Positions 1-7,836 of a stretch of DNA of 64,000 bases are shown piece by piece. The stretch comes from Bordetella pertussis 18323 (GTDB lineage: Bacteria; Pseudomonadota; Gammaproteobacteria; Burkholderiales; Burkholderiaceae_B). The stretch covers positions 3,100,001 through 3,164,000 of the forward strand of contig NC_018518.1 of assembly GCF_000306945.1 (NCBI RefSeq), given 5' to 3'. The position numbers and the translations under genes are program-made. The notes under the pieces were generated by a model. The model searched no databases. It worked only from the letters and a program-made list of their open reading frames with translations, and was not told where the DNA came from. Within the stretch, counting starts at the first letter, position 1. Each line of letters starts with the position of its first letter.

Positions 1-1
1 C

Positions 2-1759
2 CGCCGCGACCTGGACGCGGTGCAGCGCGAGCTGCGCGCCACGCCCGGCGTCACCGTGCTGATCCACGACCAGACCTGCGCGGCCGAGAAGCGCCGGCGC
101 CGCAAGAAGAACCAGTTCCCGGATCCGCCGCGCCGCCTGCTGATCAACAGCGCCGTCTGCGAGGACTGCGGCGATTGCGGCGTGCAGTCGAATTGCCTGT
201 CGGTAGTGCCGCTGGAGACCCCTTACGGCCGTAAGCGCGCCATCGACCAGTCCAGCTGCAACAAGGACTATTCGTGCGTGGAGGGATTCTGCCCCAGCTT
301 CGTCTCGGTCATGGGCGGCAAGCCGCGCAAGAGCGCCGCGCCGGCGGCCGACCACGAGCGCCTGCGCGCCCGCATCGCGCGGCTGCCCGAGCCGCGCCCG
401 GCGCCGCTGGAGGCGCCGTACCGGCTGCTGGTCGCCGGCATGGGCGGCACCGGCGTGATCACCATTGGCGCCATCGTCTCCATGGCCGCGCACCTGCAAG
501 GCCTGTCGGCCGCCGTGCTGGATCTCACCGGCCTGGCGCAAAAAGGCGGCACCGTGGTCAGCCACATCCGCCTGGCGCCGTCCGGCACGGCCACCGGGCC
601 GGTGCGGCTGGACTGGCAGCAGGCCGATGCCGCCATCCTGTGCGACCCGGTGGCTGCCGTCGCGCCCGATTCACTGGGCGCGCTGCGCCGCGACCATACT
701 CGCACCACCGTCAATATCTATGTGGCGCCGGTATCGGACTTCACCCGCAACCCCGACGCGCCGCTGCGCGCCGAAGCCCTGCTGGCGAAGATCCGCCACG
801 CCGCCGGCGAGCACGTCGCAGCCCTGGACGCGCACGCGGCGGCGCAGGCCCTGTTCGGCGACAGCATCCTGTCGAACATGTTCATGCTCGGCCATGCCTG
901 GAAGCGCGGCGACGTGCCGCTCGCGCTGGCCGCGCTGGCGCGCGCCATCGAACTGAACGGCGTGGCGGTGGCGGCCAACCGCGCCGCGTTCGACGCCGGA
1001 AGGCTGGCGGCCCACGAGCCGCAATCCATGGCGCAGGCGCTGCGCCCGGCCGCCCAGGTCGTGCAGCTGCACATTCCCGAGTCGTTCGAGCGCGCCGTCG
1101 AGCGCCGCGTTGCCGACCTGACCGCCTACCAGAACGCCGCGTACGCGCAGGCTTATCGCGGCCTGGTCGAACAGGTGGCCGCGCGCGAACGCGAGCTGGC
1201 GCCGGCGGCCCGCGCGCCACGCCTGGCCATGGCAGTGGCCCGCAGCCTGTTCAAGCTGATGGCCTATAAGGACGAATACGAAGTGGCGCGCCTCTACACC
1301 GACGACGCCTTCCGCGCCCAGCTCGACAGCCAGTTCGAGGGCGACTACAGCCTGCGCTTCCACCTGGCTCCGCCGCTGCTGGCCCGCAAGGACCCGCGCA
1401 CCGGCGCGCCGCGCAAGATCACGCTGGGCCCCCGCACCCTCACCCTGATGAAAGCCCTGGCGCGCCTGAAGGGACTGCGCGGCACCTGGTTCGACCCGTT
1501 CGGCCACACCGCCGAGCGGCGCATGGAACGCGCGCTGGTGGCCGAGTACCGCGCCACGGTCGTCCAGCTGCTGGCCGGGCTGAGCGTCGACAGGCTGGCG
1601 CAAGCGGCTACAATCGCCGCCCTTGCCGAAACCGTGCGCGGCTATGGCCACGTCAAGCAGGCCAGCGTGCGGAAGTATCGCGACGAACTGGAGCGGCAGT
1701 TGCGGCGCTACCAGGAACCGACCGGCTCGCCGGACGTTTCCCTGCGCCAGACCGCATAG
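2..1759 (+). CDS. Indolepyruvate ferredoxin oxidoreductase family protein, C-terminal part (5' end outside window)
   Basis: The reading frame is open from base 2, so the gene begins upstream of the window; 585 residues are visible. Two cysteine clusters near the start of the visible part (CEDCGDCG and a CNKDYSC-x4-C pattern) resemble the 4Fe-4S ferredoxin-like region of the alpha part. A gamma-type domain follows (GMGGTGVITIG), as in fused 2-oxoacid:ferredoxin oxidoreductases. The family oxidatively decarboxylates aryl or branched 2-oxoacids to acyl-CoA, passing electrons to ferredoxin. The thiamine-diphosphate domain expected in the N-terminal half cannot be seen here. It is followed by a GC-rich hairpin and then by the unrelated nrdAB unit. 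Family assignment is firm; substrate is inferred from family. Confidence 0.88.
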   Translation, partial: RRDLDAVQRELRATPGVTVLIHDQTCAAEKRRRRKKNQFPDPPRRLLINSAVCEDCGDCGVQSNCLSVVPLETPYGRKRAIDQSSCNKDYSCVEGFCPSFVSVMGGKPRKSAAPAADHERLRARIARLPEPRPAPLEAPYRLLVAGMGGTGVITIGAIVSMAAHLQGLSAAVLDLTGLAQKGGTVVSHIRLAPSGTATGPVRLDWQQADAAILCDPVAAVAPDSLGALRRDHTRTTVNIYVAPVSDFTRNPDAPLRAEALLAKIRHAAGEHVAALDAHAAAQALFGDSILSNMFMLGHAWKRGDVPLALAALARAIELNGVAVAANRAAFDAGRLAAHEPQSMAQALRPAAQVVQLHIPESFERAVERRVADLTAYQNAAYAQAYRGLVEQVAARERELAPAARAPRLAMAVARSLFKLMAYKDEYEVARLYTDDAFRAQLDSQFEGDYSLRFHLAPPLLARKDPRTGAPRKITLGPRTLTLMKALARLKGLRGTWFDPFGHTAERRMERALVAEYRATVVQLLAGLSVDRLAQAATIAALAETVRGYGHVKQASVRKYRDELERQLRRYQEPTGSPDVSLRQTA

Positions 1760-1782
1760 ACGCTCATTCAGAGCGATCACTT

Positions 1783-1814
1783 CGGCGGGCGCGCCTTGCA
1801 GGGCGCGCCCGCCG
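1783..1814 (+). terminator. Strong GC hairpin downstream of the indolepyruvate oxidoreductase gene
   Basis: A perfect 13-bp stem (CGGCGGGCGCGCC at 1783-1795 pairing with 1802-1814) with a 6-nt loop starts 24 bp after the stop codon. It is followed by ATTTGG rather than a run of T, so intrinsic termination is plausible but not certain. Confidence 0.6.
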
Positions 1815-1856
1815 CATTTGGTAACAACTAAATTTGAACTTGTATCGCTCAGTGTC

Positions 1857-1923
1857 TTGTCCCGGACCCGGACGCTCACTAGAATTAGTGCCATACGAGG
1901 GGGTGGTACACTACATCTTGTGG
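1857..1923 (+). promoter_or_regulatory. nrdA promoter with two NrdR-box-like inverted repeats
   Basis: A sigma70-like promoter is readable: TTGTCC (1857-1862), a 17-bp spacer and TAGAAT (1880-1885). The -10 lies inside an inverted repeat, CACTAGAATTAGTG (1877-1890). A second, less perfect element, ACACTACATCTTGTGG (1908-1923), starts exactly 32 bp after the first box start (1876). NrdR boxes follow the pattern ACAC-x-A-TAT-x-GTGT and normally occur as pairs about 31-32 bp apart near ribonucleotide reductase promoters. Spacing, position over the -10 and the downstream gene all fit repression by NrdR, which is encoded at 28794-29276. Binding is inferred. Confidence 0.75.
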
Positions 1924-2064
1924 TCGCTAAACACGCTGGACCCACCGGCCACGCACCCCGGACCATTCGTCCACGCGTAGCGATTCCCCTCACACCGAAT
2001 ACTTTTGCACCCGGCCAGGCGGCCCGCCTGGCCTTCCTCTACGCTTTTTCGCACAGGAACTTCC

Positions 2065-4992
2065 ATGCAGACTACGATCGCCTCTGTGACCCGGCCCACG
2101 GCCGTGCCGCCCGCCCAATCCGAGACGTCCACCGATCCCAACAGCGGCCAATGGGCCAGCTACAACATCATCCGCCGCAATGGCTCGGTGGTGGGGTTCG
2201 AACCCAGCAAGATCGCCATCGCCATGACCAAGGCGTTCCTGGCCGTCAACGGCGGCCAGGGCGCGGCGTCGGCGCGCGTGCGCGAGCTGGTCGAACAGCT
2301 GACCGCGCAGGCGGTCAGCGCGCTGGTGCGCAACCGCCCCGCCGGCGGCACCTTCCATATCGAAGACGTGCAGGACCAGGTTGAACTGGCCCTGATGCGC
2401 TCGGGCGAGCACGACGTGGCCCGCGCCTACGTGCTGTACCGCGAGCGCCGCGCCCAGGAGCGCGCCGCCGCCGCCGAAGTGCTCGAGAAGAGCTCGCCGG
2501 CCGCCGCCCAGGAACCGACCCTCAGCGTGGTCGACAACGGCGTGCGCCGTCCGCTCGACCTGGCTGCGCTGCGCGCCACCATCGAAGCCGCCGGCGAAGG
2601 CCTGACGCAATACACGGACACCGAAGCCATCCTGAAGGAAACGGTCAAGAACCTCTACGACGGCGTTCCGGTCGACGAAGTGTTCAAGTCCGCCATCCTG
2701 GCCGCGCGCGCGCTGGTCGAAAAGGATCCGGCCTACAGCCAGGTCACCGCCCGCCTGCTGCTGCACACGATCCGCAAGGAAGTGCTGGGCGAGGAAGTGT
2801 CGCAGGCCGACATGGCTACCCGCTACGCGGAATACTTCCCTGCCTTCATCCAGCGCGGCATCGAAGGCGGCCTGCTCGACGCCAAGCTGGCCGAATACGA
2901 CCTGGAGCGCGTGGCCAAGGCGCTGGACGGCCGCCGCGACCTGCAATTCGGCTACCTGGGCCTGCAGACCCTGTACGACCGCTACTTCCTGCACGTGCGC
3001 GGCACGCGCATCGAGCTGCCGCAGGTGTTCTTCATGCGCGTGGCCATGGGCCTGGCGCTGCGCGAAGCCGACCGCGAAGCGCGCGCCATCGAGTTCTATG
3101 AAATCCTGTCGTCGTTCGACTTCATGAGCTCGACCCCGACGCTGTTCAACTCCGGCACCCTGCACTCGCAGCTGTCGTCGTGCTACCTGACCACGGTGTC
3201 GGACGACCTCGAAGGCATCTACGACGCCATCAAGGAAAACGCCCTGCTGGCCAAGTACGCCGGCGGCCTGGGCAACGACTGGACGCCCGTGCGCGCGCTG
3301 CGCAGCCACATCAAGGGCACCAACGGCGAAAGCCAGGGCGTGGTGCCGTTCCTCAAGGTGGTCAACGACACCGCCGTCGCGGTCAACCAGGGCGGCAAGC
3401 GCAAGGGCGCGGTGTGCACCTACCTGGAAACGTGGCACCTGGACATCGAGGAGTTCCTCGAACTGCGCAAGAACACCGGCGACGAGCGCCGCCGCACCCA
3501 CGACATGAACACGGCGAACTGGATTCCCGACCTGTTCATGAAGCGCGTGATGGAAAACGGCGAATGGACGCTGTTCTCGCCCTCCGACTGCCCCGACCTG
3601 CACGACAAGTACGGCAAGGCCTTCGAACAGGCCTATGCGGGCTACGAAGCCAAGGTCGCCAGCGGCGAACTGAAGCTGTTCAAGAAGATGCCGGCTGTCT
3701 CGCTGTGGCGCAAGATGCTGTCGATGCTGTTCGAAACCGGCCATCCGTGGATCACCTTCAAGGATCCGTGCAACATCCGCTCGCCGCAGCAGCACGTGGG
3801 CGTGGTGCACAGCTCGAACCTGTGCACCGAGATCACGCTGAACACCAACGCCACCGAAATCGCGGTGTGCAACCTGGGTTCGGTGAACCTGGTGGCGCAC
3901 ATGAAGCCCAACGCCAACGGCGGCTACGAGCTCAACCACGACAAGCTCAAGCGCACCATCGGCGTGGCCATGCGCATGCTCGACAACGTGATCGACATCA
4001 ACTACTACGCGGTCGACAAGGCGCGCAACTCCAACGAGCGCCATCGCCCGGTGGGCATGGGCATCATGGGCTTCCAGGATTGCCTGCACGTGATGCGCGT
4101 GCCGTATGCGTCGCAGGACGCCATCGACTTCGCGGATCGTTCGATGGAAGCGGTGTGCTATCACGCGTATTGGGCGTCGAGCGAACTCGCGCAAGAGCGC
4201 GGCCGCTACCAGTCGTACGAAGGTTCGCTGTGGTCGCGCGGCATCCTGCCGCAAGACACGCTTGCGATGCTGCGCGAAGAGCGCGGCGGCAATGTCGACG
4301 TCGATGATTCGAGCTCGCTGGACTGGGATACGTTGCGTTCACGCATCAAAGAACACGGCATGCGCAATTCGAACTGCATCGCAATCGCCCCAACTGCGAC
4401 GATTTCCAATATCATTGGTGCATCTGCGTGCATCGAACCCACTTTCCAGAACTTGTACGTCAAATCGAATCTCTCCGGCGAGTTCACGGTCGTTAACGAT
4501 TATCTCGTGCGTGACCTGAAGAAACTCGGTCTCTGGGACGAAGTCATGGTCGCCGACCTCAAGTACTTCGACGGCAGCCTGTCCCGTATCGATCGCGTAC
4601 CTTCCGAACTTCGCAAGCTCTACGCCACCGCGTTCGAAGTCGAACCGAGCTGGCTGGTGGAGTGCGCCTCGCGCCGCCAGAAGTGGATCGATCAGGCCCA
4701 ATCGCTCAACATCTACATGTCGGGCGCATCGGGCAAGAAGCTGGACGACACCTACAAGCTGGCGTGGCAGCGTGGCCTGAAGACCACTTACTACCTGCGC
4801 ACCCTCGGCGCCACCAGCGCCGAGAAGTCGACGGGCCGCGGCGGCGAACTGAACGCCGTCAGCGCCGGCGACCACGGCGCGGGCTCGGCCGTATCCGCAG
4901 CACCCGTTTTGCCGGAACCCGAAATCGTCGGGGCGGTTTGCACCATGCGGCCGGGAGACCCCGGCTTCGAAGAGTGCGAAGCCTGCCAATAA
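2065..4992 (+). CDS. nrdA: Ribonucleoside-diphosphate reductase class Ia, alpha (large) subunit
   Basis: NrdA reduces ribonucleoside diphosphates to deoxyribonucleotides with the NrdB radical subunit. The ATG at 2065 is preceded by an AGGAAC-type Shine-Dalgarno and gives 975 residues; an in-frame start at 2005 lacks such a site. An ATP-cone covers about residues 30-125, and a second, more degenerate cone-like segment follows at about 155-240. Visible active-site elements are the redox cysteine in LSSCYLTT, the NLCTEI segment (Asn-Cys-Glu radical site), the second cysteine in AVCNLGS and the C-terminal CEACQ thiol pair. The length and two-cone arrangement resemble the pseudomonad-type NrdA. 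nrdB starts 21 bp downstream. About 4310-4640 is clearly less GC-rich than the rest of the gene. Confidence 0.97.
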   Translation: MQTTIASVTRPTAVPPAQSETSTDPNSGQWASYNIIRRNGSVVGFEPSKIAIAMTKAFLAVNGGQGAASARVRELVEQLTAQAVSALVRNRPAGGTFHIEDVQDQVELALMRSGEHDVARAYVLYRERRAQERAAAAEVLEKSSPAAAQEPTLSVVDNGVRRPLDLAALRATIEAAGEGLTQYTDTEAILKETVKNLYDGVPVDEVFKSAILAARALVEKDPAYSQVTARLLLHTIRKEVLGEEVSQADMATRYAEYFPAFIQRGIEGGLLDAKLAEYDLERVAKALDGRRDLQFGYLGLQTLYDRYFLHVRGTRIELPQVFFMRVAMGLALREADREARAIEFYEILSSFDFMSSTPTLFNSGTLHSQLSSCYLTTVSDDLEGIYDAIKENALLAKYAGGLGNDWTPVRALRSHIKGTNGESQGVVPFLKVVNDTAVAVNQGGKRKGAVCTYLETWHLDIEEFLELRKNTGDERRRTHDMNTANWIPDLFMKRVMENGEWTLFSPSDCPDLHDKYGKAFEQAYAGYEAKVASGELKLFKKMPAVSLWRKMLSMLFETGHPWITFKDPCNIRSPQQHVGVVHSSNLCTEITLNTNATEIAVCNLGSVNLVAHMKPNANGGYELNHDKLKRTIGVAMRMLDNVIDINYYAVDKARNSNERHRPVGMGIMGFQDCLHVMRVPYASQDAIDFADRSMEAVCYHAYWASSELAQERGRYQSYEGSLWSRGILPQDTLAMLREERGGNVDVDDSSSLDWDTLRSRIKEHGMRNSNCIAIAPTATISNIIGASACIEPTFQNLYVKSNLSGEFTVVNDYLVRDLKKLGLWDEVMVADLKYFDGSLSRIDRVPSELRKLYATAFEVEPSWLVECASRRQKWIDQAQSLNIYMSGASGKKLDDTYKLAWQRGLKTTYYLRTLGATSAEKSTGRGGELNAVSAGDHGAGSAVSAAPVLPEPEIVGAVCTMRPGDPGFEECEACQ

Positions 4993-5013
4993 CCGCCACC
5001 GGAGAATTCGATC

Positions 5014-6210
5014 ATGCTTAATTGGGAAGAAGAGAACATCGCCACCAAACCCGCCACCTCGCCCGCGCCCGCGGGCGGGCGGGAAGCCGCGCCCGCCGTG
5101 CGGGCCGCGACCGGCGTGTTCGGCGACGCAGCCCTGCCTACGCCCACCGCGCCCCAGCACGCAGCCAGCCTGGGGGCCTCGGATGCCACCGCCGGCCGCG
5201 TGAAGGTGGCCGACAAGCGCATCATCAACGGCGAGACCGACGTCAACCAGTTGGTGCCGTTCAAGTACAAGTGGGCCTGGGAAAAATACCTGGCCACCTG
5301 CGCCAACCACTGGATGCCGCAGGAAATCAACATGTCGCGCGACATCGCCCTCTGGAAGAACCCCAACGGGCTCACCGAGGACGAACGCCGTATCGTCAAG
5401 CGCAACCTGGGCTTCTTCGTGACGGCCGACTCGCTGGCCGCCAACAATATCGTGCTGGGCACCTACCGCCACATCACGGCGCCCGAGTGTCGCCAGTTCC
5501 TGCTGCGCCAGGCATTCGAAGAAGCCATCCATACCCACGCTTATCAGTACATCGTCGAAAGCCTGGACCTGGACGAGGCCGAGATCTTCAACGCCTATAA
5601 CGAAGTCCCGTCCATCCGCGCCAAGGATGAGTTCCTGATTCCGTTCATCGACGCGATCGCGGACCCGAACTTCCATACCGGCACGCCCGAAGCCGATCAG
5701 AAACTGCTTAAGTCGCTGATCGTCTTTGCATGCCTGATGGAAGGCCTGTTCTTCTATGTCGGGTTTACGCAGATCCTGGCGCTGGGCCGCCAGAACAAGA
5801 TGACCGGCGCCGCCGAACAGTACATGTACATCCTGCGCGATGAATCCATGCACTGCAATTTCGGCATCGACCTGATCAACACCATCAAGCTGGAGAATCC
5901 GCATTTGTGGACGCCGGAGTTCCGCGAAGAAATCCGCGAACTCTTCCGCAAAGCGGTCGAACTCGAATACGCTTACGCCGAAGACACGATGCCGCGCGGC
6001 GTGCTGGGCCTGAACGCCCCCATGTTCAAGTCCTACTTGCGCTTCATCGCCAATCGCCGTTGCCAGCAGATCGGTATCGAACCGCTGTTCCCCCAGGAAG
6101 AAAACCCCTTCCCGTGGATGGCGGAAATGATCGACCTTAAGAAGGAACGCAACTTTTTTGAAACTCGCGTGATCGAATACCAGACCGGCGGTACGTTGAG
6201 CTGGGAATAA
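5014..6210 (+). CDS. nrdB: Ribonucleoside-diphosphate reductase class Ia, beta (radical) subunit
   Basis: NrdB carries the diiron-tyrosyl radical needed by NrdA. The 398-residue frame starts at an ATG after GGAGAATTCGATC. Iron ligands are visible as Glu/His in [11 protein letters not shown], Glu in CLMEGLFFY and Glu/His in [10 protein letters not shown]. The radical tyrosine is the Tyr in THAYQY, in the same position as E. coli Tyr122, so this is a standard tyrosyl-radical enzyme. The first 65 or so residues form an Ala/Pro-rich extension, probably disordered, ahead of the conserved core that begins near [13 protein letters not shown]. Close spacing to nrdA indicates one transcript, presumably under NrdR control. 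Confidence 0.97.
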   Translation: MLNWEEENIATKPATSPAPAGGREAAPAVRAATGVFGDAALPTPTAPQHAASLGASDATAGRVKVADKRIINGETDVNQLVPFKYKWAWEKYLATCANHWMPQEINMSRDIALWKNPNGLTEDERRIVKRNLGFFVTADSLAANNIVLGTYRHITAPECRQFLLRQAFEEAIHTHAYQYIVESLDLDEAEIFNAYNEVPSIRAKDEFLIPFIDAIADPNFHTGTPEADQKLLKSLIVFACLMEGLFFYVGFTQILALGRQNKMTGAAEQYMYILRDESMHCNFGIDLINTIKLENPHLWTPEFREEIRELFRKAVELEYAYAEDTMPRGVLGLNAPMFKSYLRFIANRRCQQIGIEPLFPQEENPFPWMAEMIDLKKERNFFETRVIEYQTGGTLSWE

Positions 6211-6221
6211 GCGTTCATGCC

Positions 6222-6248
6222 GCTTGCCTGCGCCGGTCGCAGGCAAGC
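6222..6248 (+). terminator. Hairpin after nrdB
   Basis: A perfect 11-bp stem (GCTTGCCTGCG 6222-6232 with 6238-6248) and a 5-nt loop lie 12 bp after the nrdB stop codon. No T-run follows, so it may act as a weak terminator or an mRNA 3'-end stabiliser. Confidence 0.5.
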
Positions 6249-6527
6249 CGGATGTGCCCCGGTGACTGGTGTTCTGACACGTAGAACGTAGCGGTAGGCG
6301 ACCTCTGGCGAGGCCGCCTATCGGCGCCATTTGAAATGGCTCGCGCCGACGAGGTTGCGGGGGCCATATCAAATGGCTGTGCTGAATTCATTAGCGCAAG
6401 CCGCAGTAGCTGTCGCCAGTCAGGGACAGCGGCATGCGCCGATGAATAGCCCGGGTGCAATCCGCCTGTTTTGGGGGTTGCCACACGGGTTTAAGTTCTG
6501 GGACCCCTGAACCTAAGGAGCATAACC
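6249..6527 (+). other. Structured non-coding leader upstream of the histone-like gene
   Basis: No convincing gene lies here. The stretch holds several inverted repeats: GTAGGCG...CGCCTAT (about 6292-6321), a CGGCGCCATTTGAAATGG...GCGCCG structure (about 6323-6350), and a second CCATATCAAATGG motif shortly after. A Shine-Dalgarno (AAGGAG) sits just before the ATG at 6528. The repeated CCAT(n)AATGG motif may be an operator or an RNA structure; function is unknown. Confidence 0.4.
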
Positions 6528-7115
6528 ATGGCAACTGCCAAGAAGGCCGCCAAGAAGGCGGTTAAGAAACCCGCAGCGAAGAAGGCTGCCGCCAAGAAGG
6601 CCACTCCGGCCAAGAAAGCTGCGGTCAAGAAAGTCGCTGTGAAGAAAGTCGCCGCCAAGAAACCGGCGGTGAAGAAGGTCGCCGCGAAGAAGCCGGCAGC
6701 CAAGAAGGTCGCCAAGAAAGCGGTAGCCAAGAAGGCCGTGGCGAAGAAAGCTGTCGCCAAGAAAGCCGTAGCCAAGAAGGCCGTGGCCAAGAAAGCGGTA
6801 GCCAAGAAGGCCGTCGCCAAGAAGGCGCCTGCCAAGAAAGCCGTAGTCAAGAAGGCGGTTGCCAAGAAGGCGGTTGCCAAGAAGGCGGTTGCCAAGAAGG
6901 CTGTAGCCAAGAAAGCCGTCGCCAAGAAAGCCGTCGCCAAGAAAGCCGTAGCCAAGAAAGCCGTAGCCAAGAAGGCCGTCGCCAAGAAGGCGCCTGCCAA
7001 GAAGGCTGCGCCCAAGAAGCCCGCGACGCCTCCTTCGACCGCTGCCGCTCCGGGCGCGAAGACTGCGCTGAACCCCGCTGCGTCGTGGCCGTTCCCGACC
7101 GGCGGCCGTCCGTAA
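6528..7115 (+). CDS. bpH1: Histone H1-like DNA-binding protein with Lys/Ala repeats
   Basis: The 195-residue product is almost entirely Ala, Lys and Val, resembling the C-terminal tail of eukaryotic histone H1 and the Bordetella histone H1 homologue BpH1. Such proteins bind DNA without sequence specificity and compact the nucleoid. After an irregular Lys-rich start, residues from about 62 to 160 are built from tandem five-residue units of the AKKAV type, with occasional APAKK variants. The C-terminal 35 residues ([18 protein letters not shown] and onward) are Pro/Ala-rich. The ATG follows AAGGAGCATAACC. It is transcribed alone between a hairpin and a T-tailed terminator. The symbol is assigned from overall composition and genus. 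Confidence 0.85.
   Translation: MATAKKAAKKAVKKPAAKKAAAKKATPAKKAAVKKVAVKKVAAKKPAVKKVAAKKPAAKKVAKKAVAKKAVAKKAVAKKAVAKKAVAKKAVAKKAVAKKAPAKKAVVKKAVAKKAVAKKAVAKKAVAKKAVAKKAVAKKAVAKKAVAKKAVAKKAPAKKAAPKKPATPPSTAAAPGAKTALNPAASWPFPTGGRP
6711..7007 (+). repeat. In-frame 15-bp tandem repeat array inside the histone-like gene
   Basis: Roughly twenty imperfect copies of a 15-bp unit of the type GCCAAGAAAGCCGTA encode the AKKAV pentapeptide. Units differ mainly at third codon positions (AAG/AAA, GTA/GTC/GTG/GTT). Because the unit is a multiple of three, copy-number change would alter protein length without a frameshift. Confidence 0.85.
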
Positions 7116-7145
7116 CGGACCTCTTCGCCAGTTAGCAGCACCTTA

Positions 7146-7174
7146 AGCCGCCTGGCTCCGCCAGGCGGCTTTTT
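7146..7174 (+). terminator. Intrinsic terminator after the histone-like gene
   Basis: A 10-bp stem AGCCGCCTGG/CCAGGCGGCT with a 5-nt loop is followed directly by five T residues (7170-7174), 31 bp beyond the stop codon. This is a classical rho-independent terminator. Confidence 0.9.
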
Positions 7175-7268
7175 CCGTCCCGCGCCTTCGCCCGCATTCG
7201 CGGCCCGCGCTATCTTTTGACGCCCGCCATGCGACAATAAAAGCCGTTATTGTTTGGCGACTGCCCTC

Positions 7269-7829
7269 ATGCTCGGCGACATCATCCGCTTTCTGCTTGA
7301 AATCACCTTCACATTGTTCGGCGCGGCCCTGATCCTGCGGGCCTGGATCCATGCCGTACGCCTGCATCCCTTCAATCCGCTGGCACGCGCCATCTACCAG
7401 GGGACCAACTGGCTGGTGCTGCCGCTGCGCCGTGTGATACCGGCTACCGGCTCGATAGACTGGACCAGCCTGATCGCGACCTGGGTGGCGGCGCTGATCT
7501 ACCTTATCCTGGTCTGGCTGAGCGCCGTGGGCGCCTTGCCGCCGGCCAGCGCCCTGCCCTCGGCCATGGGCTCGGCGCTGCTGATGGTCCTGAAATGGAC
7601 CCTGAACCTGATGGTGTGGATGACGCTGATCCAGGCGGTGCTGTCGTGGGTCAACCCGCTGTCGCCGCTCATGCCCTTGCTGCAGACGCTGACCGCGCCG
7701 CTGCTCGACCCCATCCGGCGCATCCTGCCGCGCACCGCCATCGACTTCTCGCCGCTGGTGCTGCTGATCGGCGCGCAGATCCTGCTGATGATGGTGGCAC
7801 GCCTGGCCTACGGCATATTCGGCGTCTGA
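7269..7829 (+). CDS. YggT family integral membrane protein
   Basis: A 186-residue hydrophobic protein with two YggT-type repeats. The first hydrophobic block is LEITFTLFGAALILRAWI near residues 9-27, with more helices around residues 60-80, and the pattern repeats in the second half. Short conserved stretches such as HPFNPLARAIYQGTNWLVLPLRR and the related NPLSPLMPLLQTLTAPLLDP mark the two halves. YggT proteins are poorly characterised inner-membrane proteins linked in other bacteria to osmotic tolerance and division-related processes. The ATG at 7269 is preferred; an upstream TTG at 7254 would only add five residues. It converges on the dlt operon, whose last gene ends 8 bp downstream. Confidence 0.85.
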   Translation: MLGDIIRFLLEITFTLFGAALILRAWIHAVRLHPFNPLARAIYQGTNWLVLPLRRVIPATGSIDWTSLIATWVAALIYLILVWLSAVGALPPASALPSAMGSALLMVLKWTLNLMVWMTLIQAVLSWVNPLSPLMPLLQTLTAPLLDPIRRILPRTAIDFSPLVLLIGAQILLMMVARLAYGIFGV

Positions 7830-7836
7830 AACGGCG

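Noticed and set aside
1990..4254. A 754-residue open frame antisense to nrdA
   Set aside because: It is a GC-rich shadow of a firmly assigned gene, His/Arg/Gly-rich and without family features.
6711..7007. CRISPR-like regular array
   Set aside because: There are no unique spacers; the 15-bp units are contiguous and encode the AKKAV repeats of a protein.
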